64,000 nt of DNA from Rhizomys pruinosus. Its lineage: Eukaryota > Chordata > Mammalia > Rodentia > Spalacidae. Position 1 is the first letter of the stretch; each line of letters begins with the position of its first letter. The translations under genes were made by a program, and so were the position numbers. This document shows positions 1 to 10,978 of the stretch, piece by piece. The stretch covers positions 16,001 through 80,000 of the forward strand of contig VZQC01009964.1 in the NCBI GenBank assembly GCA_009823505.1, written 5' to 3'. A model generated the notes under the pieces. The model was given only the letters and a program-made list of their open reading frames with translations, searched no databases and was not told the origin of the DNA.

Positions 1-190
1 TATACCATACACAACAACCTGCCCAGGGGTGGCAACACCCATAGTGGGCTGGGCCCTCCCACACTGCTCAACAATCAAGACAATACTCCACAGATGTGGC
101 CCCAGGCCAGTCCCATGGATCCAATTCCACAACTGAGGCTCCCTCAACCTAGGTGTGTCAAGTTGACACCAAAGCTAGCTAGCACACATG
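1..190 (-). mobile_element. ERVL/MaLR-type LTR fragment, cut by window start
   Basis: The block with a GTGGGCTGGGCCCTCCC core, followed by a tail ending GTCAAGTTGACACC...AGCACA, resembles the 5' end of rodent ERVL/MaLR LTRs read on the minus strand. The tail GTCAAGTTGACACC also occurs at the right end of the better-defined LTR at 20127-20601. The left part lies outside the window. The subfamily is not determined. Confidence 0.45.
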
Positions 191-1210
191 CATTGCACTG
201 TAGTGGTTTTCAAAGTCTGATCACCTAGTGCTGGTGTCGGAGCTCCTTGAGAACTTGGCTGCAATGCAGATCCTCAGGCCCCACTTGAATGCACTCCATC
301 AGTGGCTGGAGGGGAGGGGCTCAGCACATGGTTTCAACAAGTCTTCCCGGTGCCTGTGATGGATGCAGTGACAGGTACAAGGATGGCGATGTAATTAAGA
401 GAGATGAGAATCAAGACNAGATGAGAATCAAGACGGTATTTGCTGGAGCTTCTGGGAAAATGTTCTTGTCTTTCTCCTTCTGATTTTAGTTGTAGAAAGA
501 GGAGATTTAAGCCTGGAAATCCTGTGGAGCCTGGGGAAGTTGGACCTGACAAAACAGAGCAAGAGCTACAAAAAAAGTGGATCTGCAAACATGGCAGAAG
601 AAGACAGCCTTCCCGGACCTCGACATTCACAAGCAGCGTGCCCACTTTTCCTGTTCGAGTCAGACTGATTTGCTTATTTATCTTTTTTTTTTAGATTTAA
701 TGCACTTTGATGATTCAGAAGGCCTTTTAGGAACTTATAGTCTTAGGGGTTACAGTGATGCTGTTCTCTTATTTTCTGTATTCTTGATGGCTTGACATGT
801 GTGCCCTCATTGCCTGGTGATAGACTACACCTCCTATGGGAAGATAGTTCTTAGGGAAAGCCAAAGACTTGCCAAGAAGCAGGACTTTTATCCACAAATC
901 AAACTCACCACCTCAGAGCCCACCCTGTGAGCCACCTCCTCTTCTGGCCCTCCATGGAGGGGGGCATATTCCTCTGCTCCAGTCACTCCAGTGCCAAATT
1001 CCAGACACTGGGGGGATTGCCCCAATTGTAGAAACCAGGCTCTGCCCTGCTCTCAGTTACTCCTTAGATCTGTTTGTGCTCTGTCTTGAGGGGCTCCATT
1101 AGATCAAACAGCAGTTTGCTTCATTTTGAGTGTAAGTGCTGAGGCAGAAAGACTCTACTTGTGTTTATGTAAATGAACAACCAAAACCTGTCCAGCATAA
1201 GCCAAGAAGC
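191..1210. other. No recognised feature (contains one N)
   Basis: I see no repeat or gene here apart from the N at 418 described separately. Short frames at 289-795 and 869-1102 have no recognisable domain, and one of them crosses the N. Confidence 0.5.
402..434. other. Single N between two copies of a 16-bp direct repeat
   Basis: AGATGAGAATCAAGAC occurs at 402-417 and again at 419-434, separated only by the N at 418. A one-base N between identical flanks suggests an overlap that the assembler did not merge, or an ambiguous tandem duplication. Confidence 0.85.
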
Positions 1211-1214
1211 AGAG

Positions 1215-1523
1215 GTCCAGTAAGCACCGTGTCCTTTCTTCATCTTCCTGTACTGGCCTCCATGATACAGCCTGGGTAGTCCAACAATGGCTGTCTATAC
1301 TCTGAAGAGGCTGAAACCCTAGTAGTTGCTCAGTCCACAAGCTGGATATCTTAGCAGTCCCCATCTGGCATTGAAGGGTTGGGAGATTCTTGGAGAGACA
1401 TGAGTCTTCAGTCCATATTGGAGGGTTAAAAAGCTGTCTCATGTCTTTGAAGGATGGCAAAAGCAGTGGCAGCCACAGAGTAGATGCACCTGCCGGTAAG
1501 AATTGAAGACAGGCAAAACAACA

Positions 1524-1576
<53 letters not shown>

Positions 1577-1850
1577 TCCTCCCTCCCTCCCTCCTTCCCT
1601 CCCTCCCTCCCTCCCTCCCTTTTCCTTTTTGTCTTTTTACTAAGATCTCAAGTTTTATATCTGAAGTACAATTTCTCAGGCCTTACTGATTATTTATTTC
1701 TGGTTATACTTTCCTTTTGGATGCTTAAGACCACACAGTTAGCCCACATTAACCAAGGTTTTTGTTTTCTCAAGGTCAGTTGAGATCGGTTTTTTGTTGG
1801 GGTGGTGTGGAGTTGTGGGAGCCCCTGACTCCTTTTGTGCTTTTCATTTA
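1215..1850 (-). mobile_element. ERVL-related LTR-like element, copy 1
   Basis: This block is repeated with moderate divergence at 60852-61423. Shared parts include CTATACTCTGAAGA, CCCCATCTGGCATTGAAGG, TCTTTTTACTAAGAT and CCTTACTGATTATTTA. Its middle also aligns with the ERVL-type LTR at 20127-20601 (CTCAGTCCACAA...GGATRTCT). I infer an ERVL-type LTR subfamily on the minus strand. A (CT)n tract sits inside it. No clear target-site duplication was found. Confidence 0.5.
1526..1622. repeat. (CT)n microsatellite passing into CCCT/CCTT repeats
   Basis: About 48 bases of alternating CT are followed by an imperfect CCCT/CCTT pyrimidine tract. The related element at 60852-61423 has only a short CTCTCTC at this place, so the tract has expanded in this copy. 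Confidence 0.95.
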
Positions 1851-1894
1851 CAATGTTCATCCACTCAAAGACAAAACAGGTCTGTCTTAAGACA

Positions 1895-2086
1895 GGCTTC
1901 CTTTTTTTTGTTTTTTTTTTTTTGGTAGTTTTTGAGAGGGGTCTCCCTTTTAGTCTCAGCTGGTGTCCGCTGGAGCATCACTCTGTAGACCAGGCTAGAC
2001 TTGAACTCACATAGAATCCTGCCTGCTTCTGCCGGGAAATCACCAAAGTGCTAGGATTAAATGGTGCGTACCAGCTGCCCCGGCTC
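1895..2086 (-). mobile_element. B1 SINE
   Basis: A poly-T start is followed by the reverse complement of B1: GTCTCCC, CTCTGTAGACCAGGCT, CTTGAACTCA, then AAGTGCTAGGATTAAA. The copy is diverged, with small insertions near its centre. Confidence 0.85.
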
Positions 2087-2429
2087 TAGCTCCTTTTTGA
2101 AAAAGGCCCACATGAGCAGATCTTCCCCTCTTTATAGACTGGACATGGCTGAATGTCCCATTAGTGGTTTTCCAAGACCTCCCTACACAGAGAAGCTGGT
2201 GACGCACATTGCAGGCAATTTACAAGAGATTGCTCGCCCATGCATATTCCCTGAGACTTAGTGACCTCTGAGGGCTAGGAACAAAGCTATCCATCGTAGG
2301 TCTCTTGTCCAAATTGGTATGGGTATAGTATGGCACGTTAAGCACTCCAAAAGAGGCCAAGTTACACCCTGATACATTGCACCTTAACTAAAATCGTCGT
2401 TGTCCGAAAACAAACTGTAATTTATTTCC
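2087..2429. other. No recognised feature
   Basis: Unique-looking sequence between two B1 copies. No repeat, RNA gene or convincing reading frame was recognised. Confidence 0.4.
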
Positions 2430-2605
2430 ATGTCATATTTCTGTTTTGATCTTTTCGAGACAGTTCTCCCTGTAGCCCCAACTGTCTGGAACTCACTCTG
2501 TAGACCGCGGCTGGGACTTGACTCACAACAATATGCCTGTCTTACCTCCTCAACTCCTCAAGTACAGATTAAGAGTGTGTGCCACCACACCGACCCAGCT
2601 CCATG
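2430..2605 (-). mobile_element. B1 SINE, diverged
   Basis: The reverse complement of B1 is recognisable from CGAGACAGTTCTCCCTGTAG, GAACTCACTCTGTAGACC and a degraded tail reading GTGCCACCACACC. It is older than the B1s at 13967 and 55560. Confidence 0.7.
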
Positions 2606-2639
2606 TCTATCTTCTGATTCACATTTTTTTCCATTTTAA

Positions 2640-3860
2640 TTTTATATTACTCGAATATATATATATATATATATCCACCATCATATACCAAAAATCTAAA
2701 GTCTGAAAATAAATGGTAGGTTAATTCTAGAACCTGCCTAGGGATCCACAATATAAGAGCACAGTTGTTTTCAGATCACAAGGAATATAACATTAATGCT
2801 GCTCAGTTTGCCTTACACCTAGGTACTTGGTGCTAGCATCCACAGATGAGGGATACCATTTGTCGTTTGTTTTTCTGGGACTATGTTACTTCACTTAGCA
2901 TAATGTCTTCTAGTTCCATCCATTTACCTGCAAAGCTCATGATGTCACCTTTCTTTTTTTTTTAATTTTTATTTATTTTTTTATGTGTATGAATGTACTG
3001 TCTGCACGTAGGTCTGTGCACCTGTGTCGTGCAATGCCACAGAGGTCAGAAGAGGGTCTCGGATTCCCCTGGAACTGGAGTTCTGGAATTGGAGTTACAG
3101 ACGGTTCTCAGCCACCATGTGGGTGCTGGGGATCGAACCTGGGTCTTCTGCAAGAGCGGTTGGTGCTCTTAACCACTAGGCCATCCCTCCAGCCCCAATG
3201 TCATCTTTCTTTACCCCTGCATAGAACTCCATTGTGTAGATGTACCACATTTTCTCTATCCACACGTCAGTTGAGGGGCACTTGAGTTGGTTCCAGCTCT
3301 TTTGTGAAGAGAGCTGCAATAAACATGGCTGTACATGTATCTCTGTGGTAGGATGAGTCTTGTGGGTATATACCCAGAAGTGATATGGCTGGGTCAGGTC
3401 ATAGGCTCATTTTGAGTCTTTTAAGTGTTCTTCATAGTGCTTTCCATAGTGGTTGTACGAGTTTACATTCCCACCAGCAGTGGATGAGTGTTCCCCTTTC
3501 CCCACAACCTCTCCAGCATTTGGTATCATTTATTTTCTTGATCCTAGCCAGCCTTATCAGAATCAGATATCTTAAAGTGGTTTTAATTTGTATTTCCTTA
3601 ATTATTAGTGATGTTGAACACTTTTTAAGATGTTTATCAGCTATCTTTATTTCATCACTTGTGAGGTCTCTGTTCAGCTCTTTACTCCATTTTTTGAGTG
3701 AGTCATTTGTTTTCTTCTTTGTTTTTGAGGAGTTTCTATATTCTGGAAGTTAATGCTCTGTCAGATGTATTAGCAGTGAAGGTTTCCTCCCACTCTGTGG
3801 GTTTTCTCTTCAGTTCCCTGATTGTTTCTTTAGATGTACAGAAAATTTTTGAGTTTGACG
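2640..3860 (-). mobile_element. L1 LINE 3' end (3'UTR plus ORF2 C-terminal part), 5'-truncated
   Basis: Read on the minus strand this is the end of L1 ORF2 followed by part of its 3'UTR. It aligns over its length with the L1s at 45749-47049 and 53668-55432, for example ACATTTTCTCTATCCAC, GAGAGCTGCAATAAACATGG and GTTTACATTCCCACCAGCAG. The frame is broken in several places. A young B2 at 2956-3197 interrupts it. It is 5'-truncated near 3860. Confidence 0.85.
2956..3197 (-). mobile_element. B2 SINE inserted in an L1
   Basis: A T-rich tail lies on the left and the tRNA-like head GGCTGGAG...GAGATGG on the right in reverse complement. The host L1 sequence is duplicated as ATGTCACCTTTCTT (2942-2955) and ATGTCATCTTTCTT (3198-3211), a target-site duplication with one mismatch. 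Confidence 0.92.
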
Positions 3861-4002
3861 AAAATTCTAAGTGGGCACAAATGACCATACATATTTTTGT
3901 GGCTCTGTTTTGTATCCTAGTAACCCTCTGAGGGCACAAGCATGTTGAAGGCATTGCACATTTGGTGCCACAATAAAATATTGGTTTTAATTCAGGAATT
4001 TT

Positions 4003-4220
4003 AAATTTATTTATTTATTTATTTTATGTGTATGAGTGGGTTCTGGATGTGTGTAAGTGCACCTGTATTGTGCAGTGCCCATGGAGTCAGAAGAAGGCAT
4101 CAGATTCTCCTGGAACTGATGGTTGTTAGCCACCAAGTGGGTGCTGGGAATTGAACCTGGGTCCTCTGCAAGAGCAGTCAGTGCTCTTAACCCCTGAGCC
4201 ATCTATCCTACCCTTCAATC
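4003..4220 (-). mobile_element. B2 SINE, older type
   Basis: Reverse complement of a B2 with a (TTTA)n tail. The direct repeat CAGGAATTTT flanks it at 3993-4002 and 4221-4230. It lacks the internal duplication seen in the younger B2 copies of this window. Confidence 0.88.
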
Positions 4221-4230
4221 CAGGAATTTT

Positions 4231-5193
4231 TTAATAATCAGTAAATGCGTTAGTAGCTAGAATAGTGTCATCCTGTCTGTTCTCCACAGCCCCCTAAGGG
4301 AGGAACCCAACCCCCACTTTATTCTGATAATCCACTTTGTTCCACAAATCACCTTTGTGGCTGGCAAGACCAATAGGTCAAACAGTGGGAGGTAGTGAGA
4401 GCTCCATTTGCTGTGTGGGGCTCTAAACTTGAGTTGCCTACTCTGGGGAGCTGAGAGCTGAGCTTCCTTCATCCCTGTTCTCCATTTGCAATGGGAGGTC
4501 TGGCTGAGGCTTCACACTCAGTTTTTAAAGCTGTAGACTGACCATTTAGGGAATTGCATGTTATTTCTGAATTTTCTTTGTGTAGAGCCTTCCATGGCAG
4601 TCTGTGGATCTGGCTTTGAGAAATTTAAAACAAGGCTGCATAGGTCAGGCTGAAAAAGAATCCTTTGGAAAGGAACAGAAGGAAAACATGTCAGAAAACT
4701 GACGGGACTAAAGAACTCGGAAAATGTGGAGAAAGCAGAGTGGCTCGATAGCAAAGCCAGCAGTCCAGAGTGTGGGCTTGGTCACTAGTGGGCGTCGCTG
4801 CCACTGCTGGGCACAGCTACTCCGGAGGGGCCTCGCTCAGCCCTGTTCACTCCCTCCAGTCTTTGACTGTGGTGGACCTCATACCATGTTGACTGTTGGC
4901 TCAGAGCACATTGATCACTCTGTAGGGTGGATCCCCTTCCCCATCATGTCATTGCTTCCAAGCTTGCACCGAGAATTCAGTTGGCCATTTTACTATCCCG
5001 TAAGCTGTCTTGGGTGATAGGGTGCATTAGAGCACTGTTAAGTTTTGTGGACATCAACTATATTACCTTATTTATTTCCTTATAAAGTGAACCTCTTGGT
5101 CAATACCAATGTTCTAAGACTTACAGATGCCCATCAGTAGATATACTGGTAGAATTAAGTAGGTAAAGCAAGAAAGCTAATCCCCATTAAAAA
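4231..5193. other. No recognised feature
   Basis: Unique-looking DNA. Short frames on both strands show no domain. No CpG-rich promoter or RNA gene was recognised. Confidence 0.4.
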
Positions 5194-5203
5194 TAAGCAT
5201 CTA

Positions 5204-5346
5204 GCTGGGTACGGGTGGTATACATCTTTAATCCCAGCACTTGGGAAGCAGAGGCAAGTGGATTTCTCTGAAATTCAGACAAGCCTGGTCTACAGAGTGA
5301 GTTCCAGGCCAGTTGGGGCTACAGGGAGACCCCATCTCAACCAAAG
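5204..5346 (+). mobile_element. B1 SINE
   Basis: Starts at the B1 head GCTGGGTACGGGTGG and ends at CCCCATCTCAACC. The 10-bp repeat TAAGCATCTA at 5194-5203 and 5347-5356 is its target-site duplication. Confidence 0.9.
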
Positions 5347-5792
5347 TAAGCATCTATTATGGTGAGAACAAACTGACAGTCCTCTATGATAGGAGGGCCC
5401 TGGTACATGCAGCATCTCCTGGTGTCTGGCTTGCTCCTTTGAAGTTCAGAATCCTGTCAGAGATTCCAAGTAGGGCATAGATGGCTTAAAGGGATCTTGG
5501 TTGTTTCCTCTAACAGCAATGTCTGTCTCTAACAGAAGGTCATAATGATACTGACTGAATTAGCAATACTCTACAGAGACGAACTATAATATGGGAGAGA
5601 TTGGCTGTGAAGGCAGGGCTGAAGGCCTCTGAGTAGGGGAATAAACATGAACCCTAGTGGACCAGTAAAGGGTTGGTAATGCAGGACAAGAATTCATTGA
5701 AACAGGAGGAGAAGGTGAGAAGTGGGTCTGGATGTGTCTCATTTGCTCCTATGTTGATTTCAGGGAAATGAAGTGAGAAGCGAACAGCTGAA

Positions 5793-6062
5793 GATAGGGA
5801 CAGGGAGGACACACGGAAGGATGGGGACAGGGAGGACACACAGAAGGATGGGGACAGGGAGGGCACACGGAAGGATGGGGACAGGGAGGACACATGGAAG
5901 GATGGGGACAGGGAGGACACACGGAAGGATGGGGACAGGGAGGACACACGGAAGGATGGGGACAGGGAGGACACAGTGAAGGATGGGGACAGGGAGGACA
6001 CACTGAAGGATGGGGACAGGGAGGACACACTGAAGGATGGGGACAGGGAGGACACAGTGAAG
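5793..6062. repeat. 27-bp minisatellite, 10 copies
   Basis: Ten head-to-tail copies of a 27-bp unit with consensus GATGGGGACAGGGAGGACAC followed by ACGGAAG. Copies 1-6 end in CGGAAG, CAGAAG or TGGAAG. Copies 7-10 end in GTGAAG or CTGAAG, so the two halves have different variants. Because 27 is divisible by 3, several frames stay open on both strands, giving repetitive 9-residue peptides up to 159 aa long (minus strand, 5654-6133). I regard these as a by-product of the period and not as genes. Confidence 0.97.
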
Positions 6063-6555
6063 GAGGCATCAGTTACTGAAGAGAATGAAAAAGGTGTGAA
6101 CTCATGTCCCAAAAAGCAGGGAAACAAACTCACTGTGGGAAGAATATAAGATTGCTGGGCATTTTTTTTGCTTGGTTTTAAGGTTTTCTTCAGCTATGTA
6201 TACATGCCCAGTGTAAGCATGAAGTTGGAATGATCCTGCCTCTCACTGAGTCAATGGGAAAGCTGGCATGCCAGCTGCAGAAAACAGATGGTACCCAGCA
6301 GAGGCTCAGCAGAATGAGCAAGAGGGAGAGGCTGTGGCTGTGGCCACTGCTATGAAGAACTGCTGCTGGCACTACATACAGCCACCATGCGTTACTGTGG
6401 CCACTGCACAGCACAGCCCCTGGATACGGGTTCCCAGTGGATTTATAGCAGTGGATGGGACAGGACTATGACCAGCTCAAATGGAGCCTTTGTATAAACT
6501 GTACAAAGGTATCTCCCACTTAATACATTCTACTCCTCTCTGCTGGGATATTCTT

Positions 6556-6722
6556 TTTCTTTTTTCTTTTTTCTTTTTTTTTGTCTTTTTGAGACAGGGT
6601 CTCCCTTTAGTCTCAGCTGGTTAGGAACTCACTATGTAGACCAGGCTGGCCTTGAACTCACAGAGATCTGCCTGCCTTTGTCTCCCAAGTGCTAGGATTA
6701 AAGGTGTGCACACCACTCCCGG
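6556..6722 (-). mobile_element. B1 SINE
   Basis: Reverse complement of a well-preserved B1. The 16-bp direct repeat CTGCTGGGATATTCTT at 6540-6555 and 6723-6738 marks the insertion exactly. Confidence 0.95.
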
Positions 6723-6904
6723 CTGCTGGGATATTCTTACAATACATATATAAATCAAGGATGATTGTGATGTACAGGTACAGCTTGGAGTTAGGCAGCA
6801 GTCTTGCCCTTGAGCACGCCCTTGATTTGGTTGCCAAGGTGTGGAAGGAATGCCAGTTGCCTGCATTTGGCTTCTGTGGATCTATATAAAGTTTCTTCAA
6901 ATGG

Positions 6905-7215
6905 GGAAGAAATTTTTTTTGGTGTATACCCCCTTTTCATTGGACCTTCCTATAGTACCCCCTCCCCAGAAGTCATATATTCTGTCATTCGTGTTAAGGC
7001 CTATCATGTCAAGTAAGTTTCCCCAGACATCCCTCAGTGCAAGTTCATCCACTGGGGTCTAGTCAGCCTATCTAGATTCTCTCCCTTTAAGAAGATTGGC
7101 CCTTCCTCATCCAGCAGTAATAAGCTGCAAATAATTCTTCGACTAAGATTGGGGCCTCCTGCCCATTTCCATGGGACCCGTGTCAGGAGGCTTACAATTC
7201 CGGCTCTAGGGGGCC
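6905..7215 (-). mobile_element. Lx-like L1 3'UTR fragment
   Basis: Aligns with 51620-51870, sharing CATCCACTGG, GTCAGCCTATC, CAGCAGTAAT and GATTGGGGCCT. I recognise it as 3'UTR of the rodent Lx-type L1 read on the minus strand. It holds no coding part. Confidence 0.7.
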
Positions 7216-8125
7216 TGATGCCTCAGGCTTCTTCTGGCTTTCACAAGCAGATACATGCGAAGAATTAAAAATAATAAAAATCTTAACAATTAAAAGATCA
7301 TAAGAATAACTTCTATGATTTTTGAATGGAAGGGTTATATGTTAGGGCAGATTAGTCTTCCCTGAGAATGCTCAGAAATTACTTGATGAGTTGAACTCTG
7401 AGAAATAAAGACTCTGCTAAGAGTCCCATGGGATATGGGCTTGGTTCTTTTATGAAAAATTTATAGAACAATGAGTCATAAGAGATCTTTGTGACAGGGT
7501 GGTCCAGCAGTGAACACCAGCACTTTCATTGTTTCTGTCATGTGACAGCCATTCTCTTTTTTAGCACATGCAGTGCATATGGGCGTCAGATGCTGTTCCT
7601 GTCTGTCCCTGACTCACCAACCATAATCTATTGTGATGTTTTATAGTAAACACACATCCTGAGTTCCGGTAGTCTTGCCACAGCAGGAGATGTGAGGTCT
7701 ACAGGAAACCCATAACCAGCACCTAGAAGTCAGTTCTTTCTTTTCCTTTCCCTGTCTCCGTCTCCTGCAGTAGCTTTTTCTGCAGTGTTTCTTGGGCTGA
7801 CACTGTCCACTATGCAAGCCAGCCACATTCAGATTCTGGGCATGTCAGCACTTTTCCTTTCTTGCCTGTGATCTATAGCTATCTGTGTCTCTGTTGTCAC
7901 AGCTACAGATGCTGGGGGTGGCAGTGCATGGGCTGTAAGGGGGTGTTTGGCCCCTAGCAGTGGATGTAGAGCACACCTCAGTGGCAACTTTGCCTTTTAA
8001 GGTCTCAGGGATCAAGGGCAGTAGATACTGGGAGCTGTGGACAGTCTTGAAAAAGAAAAACCCCAAACTTCCCTATTGCACAAAATACAGCAGTTGCTAT
8101 TTCTTGGTTCTCACTGCTCAGCAGT
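7216..8125. other. No recognised feature
   Basis: Unique-looking sequence. No repeat family or supported reading frame was seen. Confidence 0.4.
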
Positions 8126-8127
8126 TG

Positions 8128-8290
8128 CTTTTCATAACTAATCTTCTTTAATCCTCAACAACACTGCAACTCCATAGTTAGGGGTGTGAATAGATGAGAA
8201 ATGTAGAGAGCAGAAAGTGTAGCCAGAGTTTTCTAAGGTCACAGCACCAGTAATTAGAATAAAAATCAAGCTTTTATCTTTCTGACCCAA
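8128..8290 (-). mobile_element. MIR SINE
   Basis: The order TTTAATCCTCAACAACACTG, ATGAGAAATG, AAGGTCACAGCACCAGTAAT, then CTGACCCAAATCC follows the MIR consensus in reverse complement. It is ancient and diverged, as expected for a mammal-wide repeat. Confidence 0.65.
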
Positions 8291-8299
8291 ATCCTGAAG

Positions 8300-8450
8300 A
8301 CATTGTTCCTCAACCAGGGGCGATTATGTCTACAGGGGACATTTAATTGTCTACAGTCATTTTAAACAGTCATGACAAGGAGGGTGATCACATGGAGGAT
8401 GTGAGAGCCAGGAATGTGGGTAAACACTCTCGGTTGCCTAGGACACCCCT
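8300..8450 (+). mobile_element. MER5A (hAT-Charlie) DNA transposon fragment
   Basis: Begins with the MER5 motif TTCCTCAACCAGGGGCGATT, followed by CAGGGGACATTTAATTGTCT. Only the left part is recognisable. A second MER5A lies at 29294-29570. Confidence 0.65.
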
Positions 8451-8454
8451 CTTT

Positions 8455-9160
8455 ATGAGTTGAGTTGTGTCTCACCCAAAACTAACCCTCAGCACCTCAG
8501 GGCTGACCTGACTACTTATTGGAATAAGGTCCCTCCTTCCACGTGGTGGTGTGATGTCAGAGACCCAGGAAAACCAGGGGAGAAGAAAGCACAGACTGGA
8601 GACCTATCAAGCCAGCCAGGAGCAGCTGGGATTGCTGGATCCATGTGGCACGTTTCTCGTGGCTGTGTCCCAAATACTTCACAGAAACAACAGAAGGGCA
8701 GGAAGCTTTACTTTGGCTCATGGTTTCCGTCTGTCACAGTGGTGAAGGCATGGTGTCTGGAGCAGCTCCACTTGTGGCACTGGAAGTGTGAGGTAGCAGC
8801 TCATTCATAGACCAGAAGGAGAGAGAGCTACCCCTGACCTGGAGTGGGTCTATCCTCACAGGCCACCCTTGAGACCCACTTTCACCAGCCGGGCCTCACC
8901 TGCTGAAGGCTCTGGAGTCTTCAATGTGACATTCTAGGGCCCAAGTATTTAAAGCATGAGGTTTGAGAGGACATTTCACATCCAAATGACAACACTGGCC
9001 ATTGCCAGAAGCTGGAAGAGAGGCCTGGAACATTCTTTCTCAGAACCCCCAGGAAGTATTAAATCTATTAACACCTTTGATGTCAGATTTCAGCTTCCAG
9101 GAGTATGAGGGAATGAATATATTTCTGTTGTTTTAAGCTACCCAGTTTGGGGCACTCCTT
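8455..9160 (+). mobile_element. MLT1-type MaLR LTR, split by a second LTR
   Basis: The left part (GAGTTGAGTTGTGTC...) matches the 5' end of MLT1 LTRs. The right part from about 9000 (CCATTGCCAGAAGCTGG, then TTCTGTTGTTTTAAGC and TACCCAGTTTGGGGC) matches the MLT1 3' end. The middle, about 8655-9000, is a minus-strand rodent LTR. Confidence 0.65.
8655..9000 (-). mobile_element. Rodent MaLR-type LTR inserted in an MLT1
   Basis: On the minus strand it runs from a head with ATTTGGATGTGAAATGTCC to an end with GTATTTGGGACACAGCC. The arrangement (head, CAGGTGAGGC area, AGCTGCTCCAGACACCAT, terminal TTTGGGACAC) fits rodent MaLR LTRs. Edges are approximate and no target-site duplication was confirmed. 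Confidence 0.55.
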
Positions 9161-9724
9161 TTGGGGAGCTCTAGCAAGCCAGTGCACTCCACAACAGTGA
9201 ATTATCTGGTCTACACTGTCAATAATGCCACTTCTGAGAAACCTCAAATTAAGAGAGCACTGGATCTCCCTCCTCTTAGCAAGAGTTGGGCCTCTCCCTC
9301 CCTCTTTCCAGGGTCACCACTTCTGGGAAGATTGGAAGCAGTTTGGTGCCTGAATCCAAATGGGGTTTTTTAACAGTGTGAACTGTTTTAGAGGTTAGAA
9401 ACCTATCTCTTAATATGTTTAACATGGCTAGTCCACCTGGCAACTCAATTAGCCTTGATCCCAAGAGGGGCTGAGAGGAGTGGACTGGAGCTTTGCAGAC
9501 GGATTGAGATATTGTTTTCATATCGCTAGTAGACCCTGGGTCTCCTCCCAGCCTACTGAAAATCTCTGGCCTTTAGGTTTGGTTGGGTGGTCTGAAGTTT
9601 CTTCTACAGTGTCACATTCTATATTGTTGGTCCCAGTTTTCTTTGTAAGACTTGGGGCCGTGTTTTACTCTGAACCGAGAGTAGTATTTCAAGAGCATTA
9701 GAAAGGAAAACATTCCACCAGAAT

Positions 9725-9726
<2 letters not shown>
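9161..9726. other. No recognised feature
   Basis: Unique-looking DNA with no feature recognised. Confidence 0.4.

Positions 9727-9769
<43 letters not shown>
9727..9769. repeat. (CA)n microsatellite
   Basis: About 21 uninterrupted CA units. Confidence 0.97.
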
Positions 9770-10049
9770 CAGAGTGGTGGAGAAAAAACAAACCACCAAG
9801 CCTGCTCAGAGAAAATGCAAGAAGCCATCAATGTAATTTGCTGATTTGCTGTCTGGTAGCATGGCTGTACATGGCATCTGTTGTCTTTTGGTTGGGTAGC
9901 CCACTTAGCTCTTGGTATAAAAAAACCCCTTTTATCAGTGAACCCAGACTTCATAGCACTTGTCCTTTGCTTTCCTTGCATCATCGGATGGTGAGTTAGA
10001 TATGGTCCAAAGGCAGGGCTTCTTGACTGAGTGTTGGGCTTCCAGGCAA

Positions 10050-10123
10050 AGATACAACTCTCTCTCTCTCTGTCTCTCTCTATCTCTCTCTGTCTCTGTC
10101 TCTGTCTCTATCTCTGTCTCTCA
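10050..10123. repeat. (CT)n/(TCTG)n microsatellite
   Basis: Imperfect CT repeat with regular G and A interruptions (CTCTGTCTCTATCTCT). Confidence 0.95.
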
Positions 10124-10229
10124 GAAAACCTGCCCTATAGTAGTAGTTAGCTTGAATGAACATTGGAGATAATAATTCTCAAAAGGGATGCAAAGTCTTT
10201 TAAAGGACTCATATATATACATATATACA

Positions 10230-10421
10230 TATAACTACATTTTATTTGTGTGTGTGTGTATGTGTGTGCACTCACACACATGCTATTATGTGTGAATGGA
10301 GGTCAGTGGACAACTTGTAGGAGTAAGTTCTTTATTTGCACCACCTGGGTCCTGGGAATCAAACTCAGGTCCCATGTTTGGTGGCAGTCACCTTCAGTCA
10401 TTGAACCATCTCACTGGTCCT
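10230..10421 (-). mobile_element. B3-like SINE
   Basis: The TG-rich tail side, GGAGGTCAGTGGACAACTTG, then GGGTCCTGGGAATCAAACTC and CATTGAACCATCTCACTGG match a B3 element in reverse complement. Confidence 0.8.
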
Positions 10422-10975
10422 AAAATGTTTTGGTTTTGATCAGTGAAGAGGTGGTAATGTGGGTAAAACAAATTCGAATCAAAGCAAATGAGGACTCAGA
10501 AGAAGCAGAGATGTGGTCAGTGAGACATGATGCTCCCAGAGTCCTTAGAAGTGAGGCTTCTGCTCTATCTTTTTTTGTCTTAGGAGGGCTGTTTTGTCTG
10601 GGGTTGGCCGGGGTAGCATTGTGCTTTCTGCTTCATTTGTGAGCCCTCCCTCCTTTCCTCAGGGCCTGGTATCCTGTGGGCACTCAGTGATGCAGTTAAT
10701 TGGTATTGAGTCTGACAGCGGGAAGACTGTAGGGTTTTCTTAGTTTCTTCTGGGTCTTAAACTTGCTAAGGAGCCCATCCTCTGGCATCTGAACATCGAA
10801 GTGTGTTTCCTGGAAAACAGGTAAATGAGGATGGCAGCTGGTGGCTGTTTAAGCTGTTGAGGGACGGCCTTCTGACATCATGACTCATTTCTTGTCCTGC
10901 CAGTTGGGTCAGTTTGCCTTTGCTATGTTATTTCTAGGAGTTTGGCCACCTATGCTTCCTCTAGAACTTTGTTAT
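10422..10975. other. No recognised feature
   Basis: Unique-looking sequence. No supported gene or repeat. Confidence 0.4.
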
Positions 10976-10978
10976 TCT

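Noticed and set aside
5654..6133. 159-codon minus-strand frame rich in Ser/Pro, plus overlapping frames on both strands
   Set aside because: It is produced by the 27-bp minisatellite, whose period is a multiple of 3. Several frames are open at once and no domain is present.
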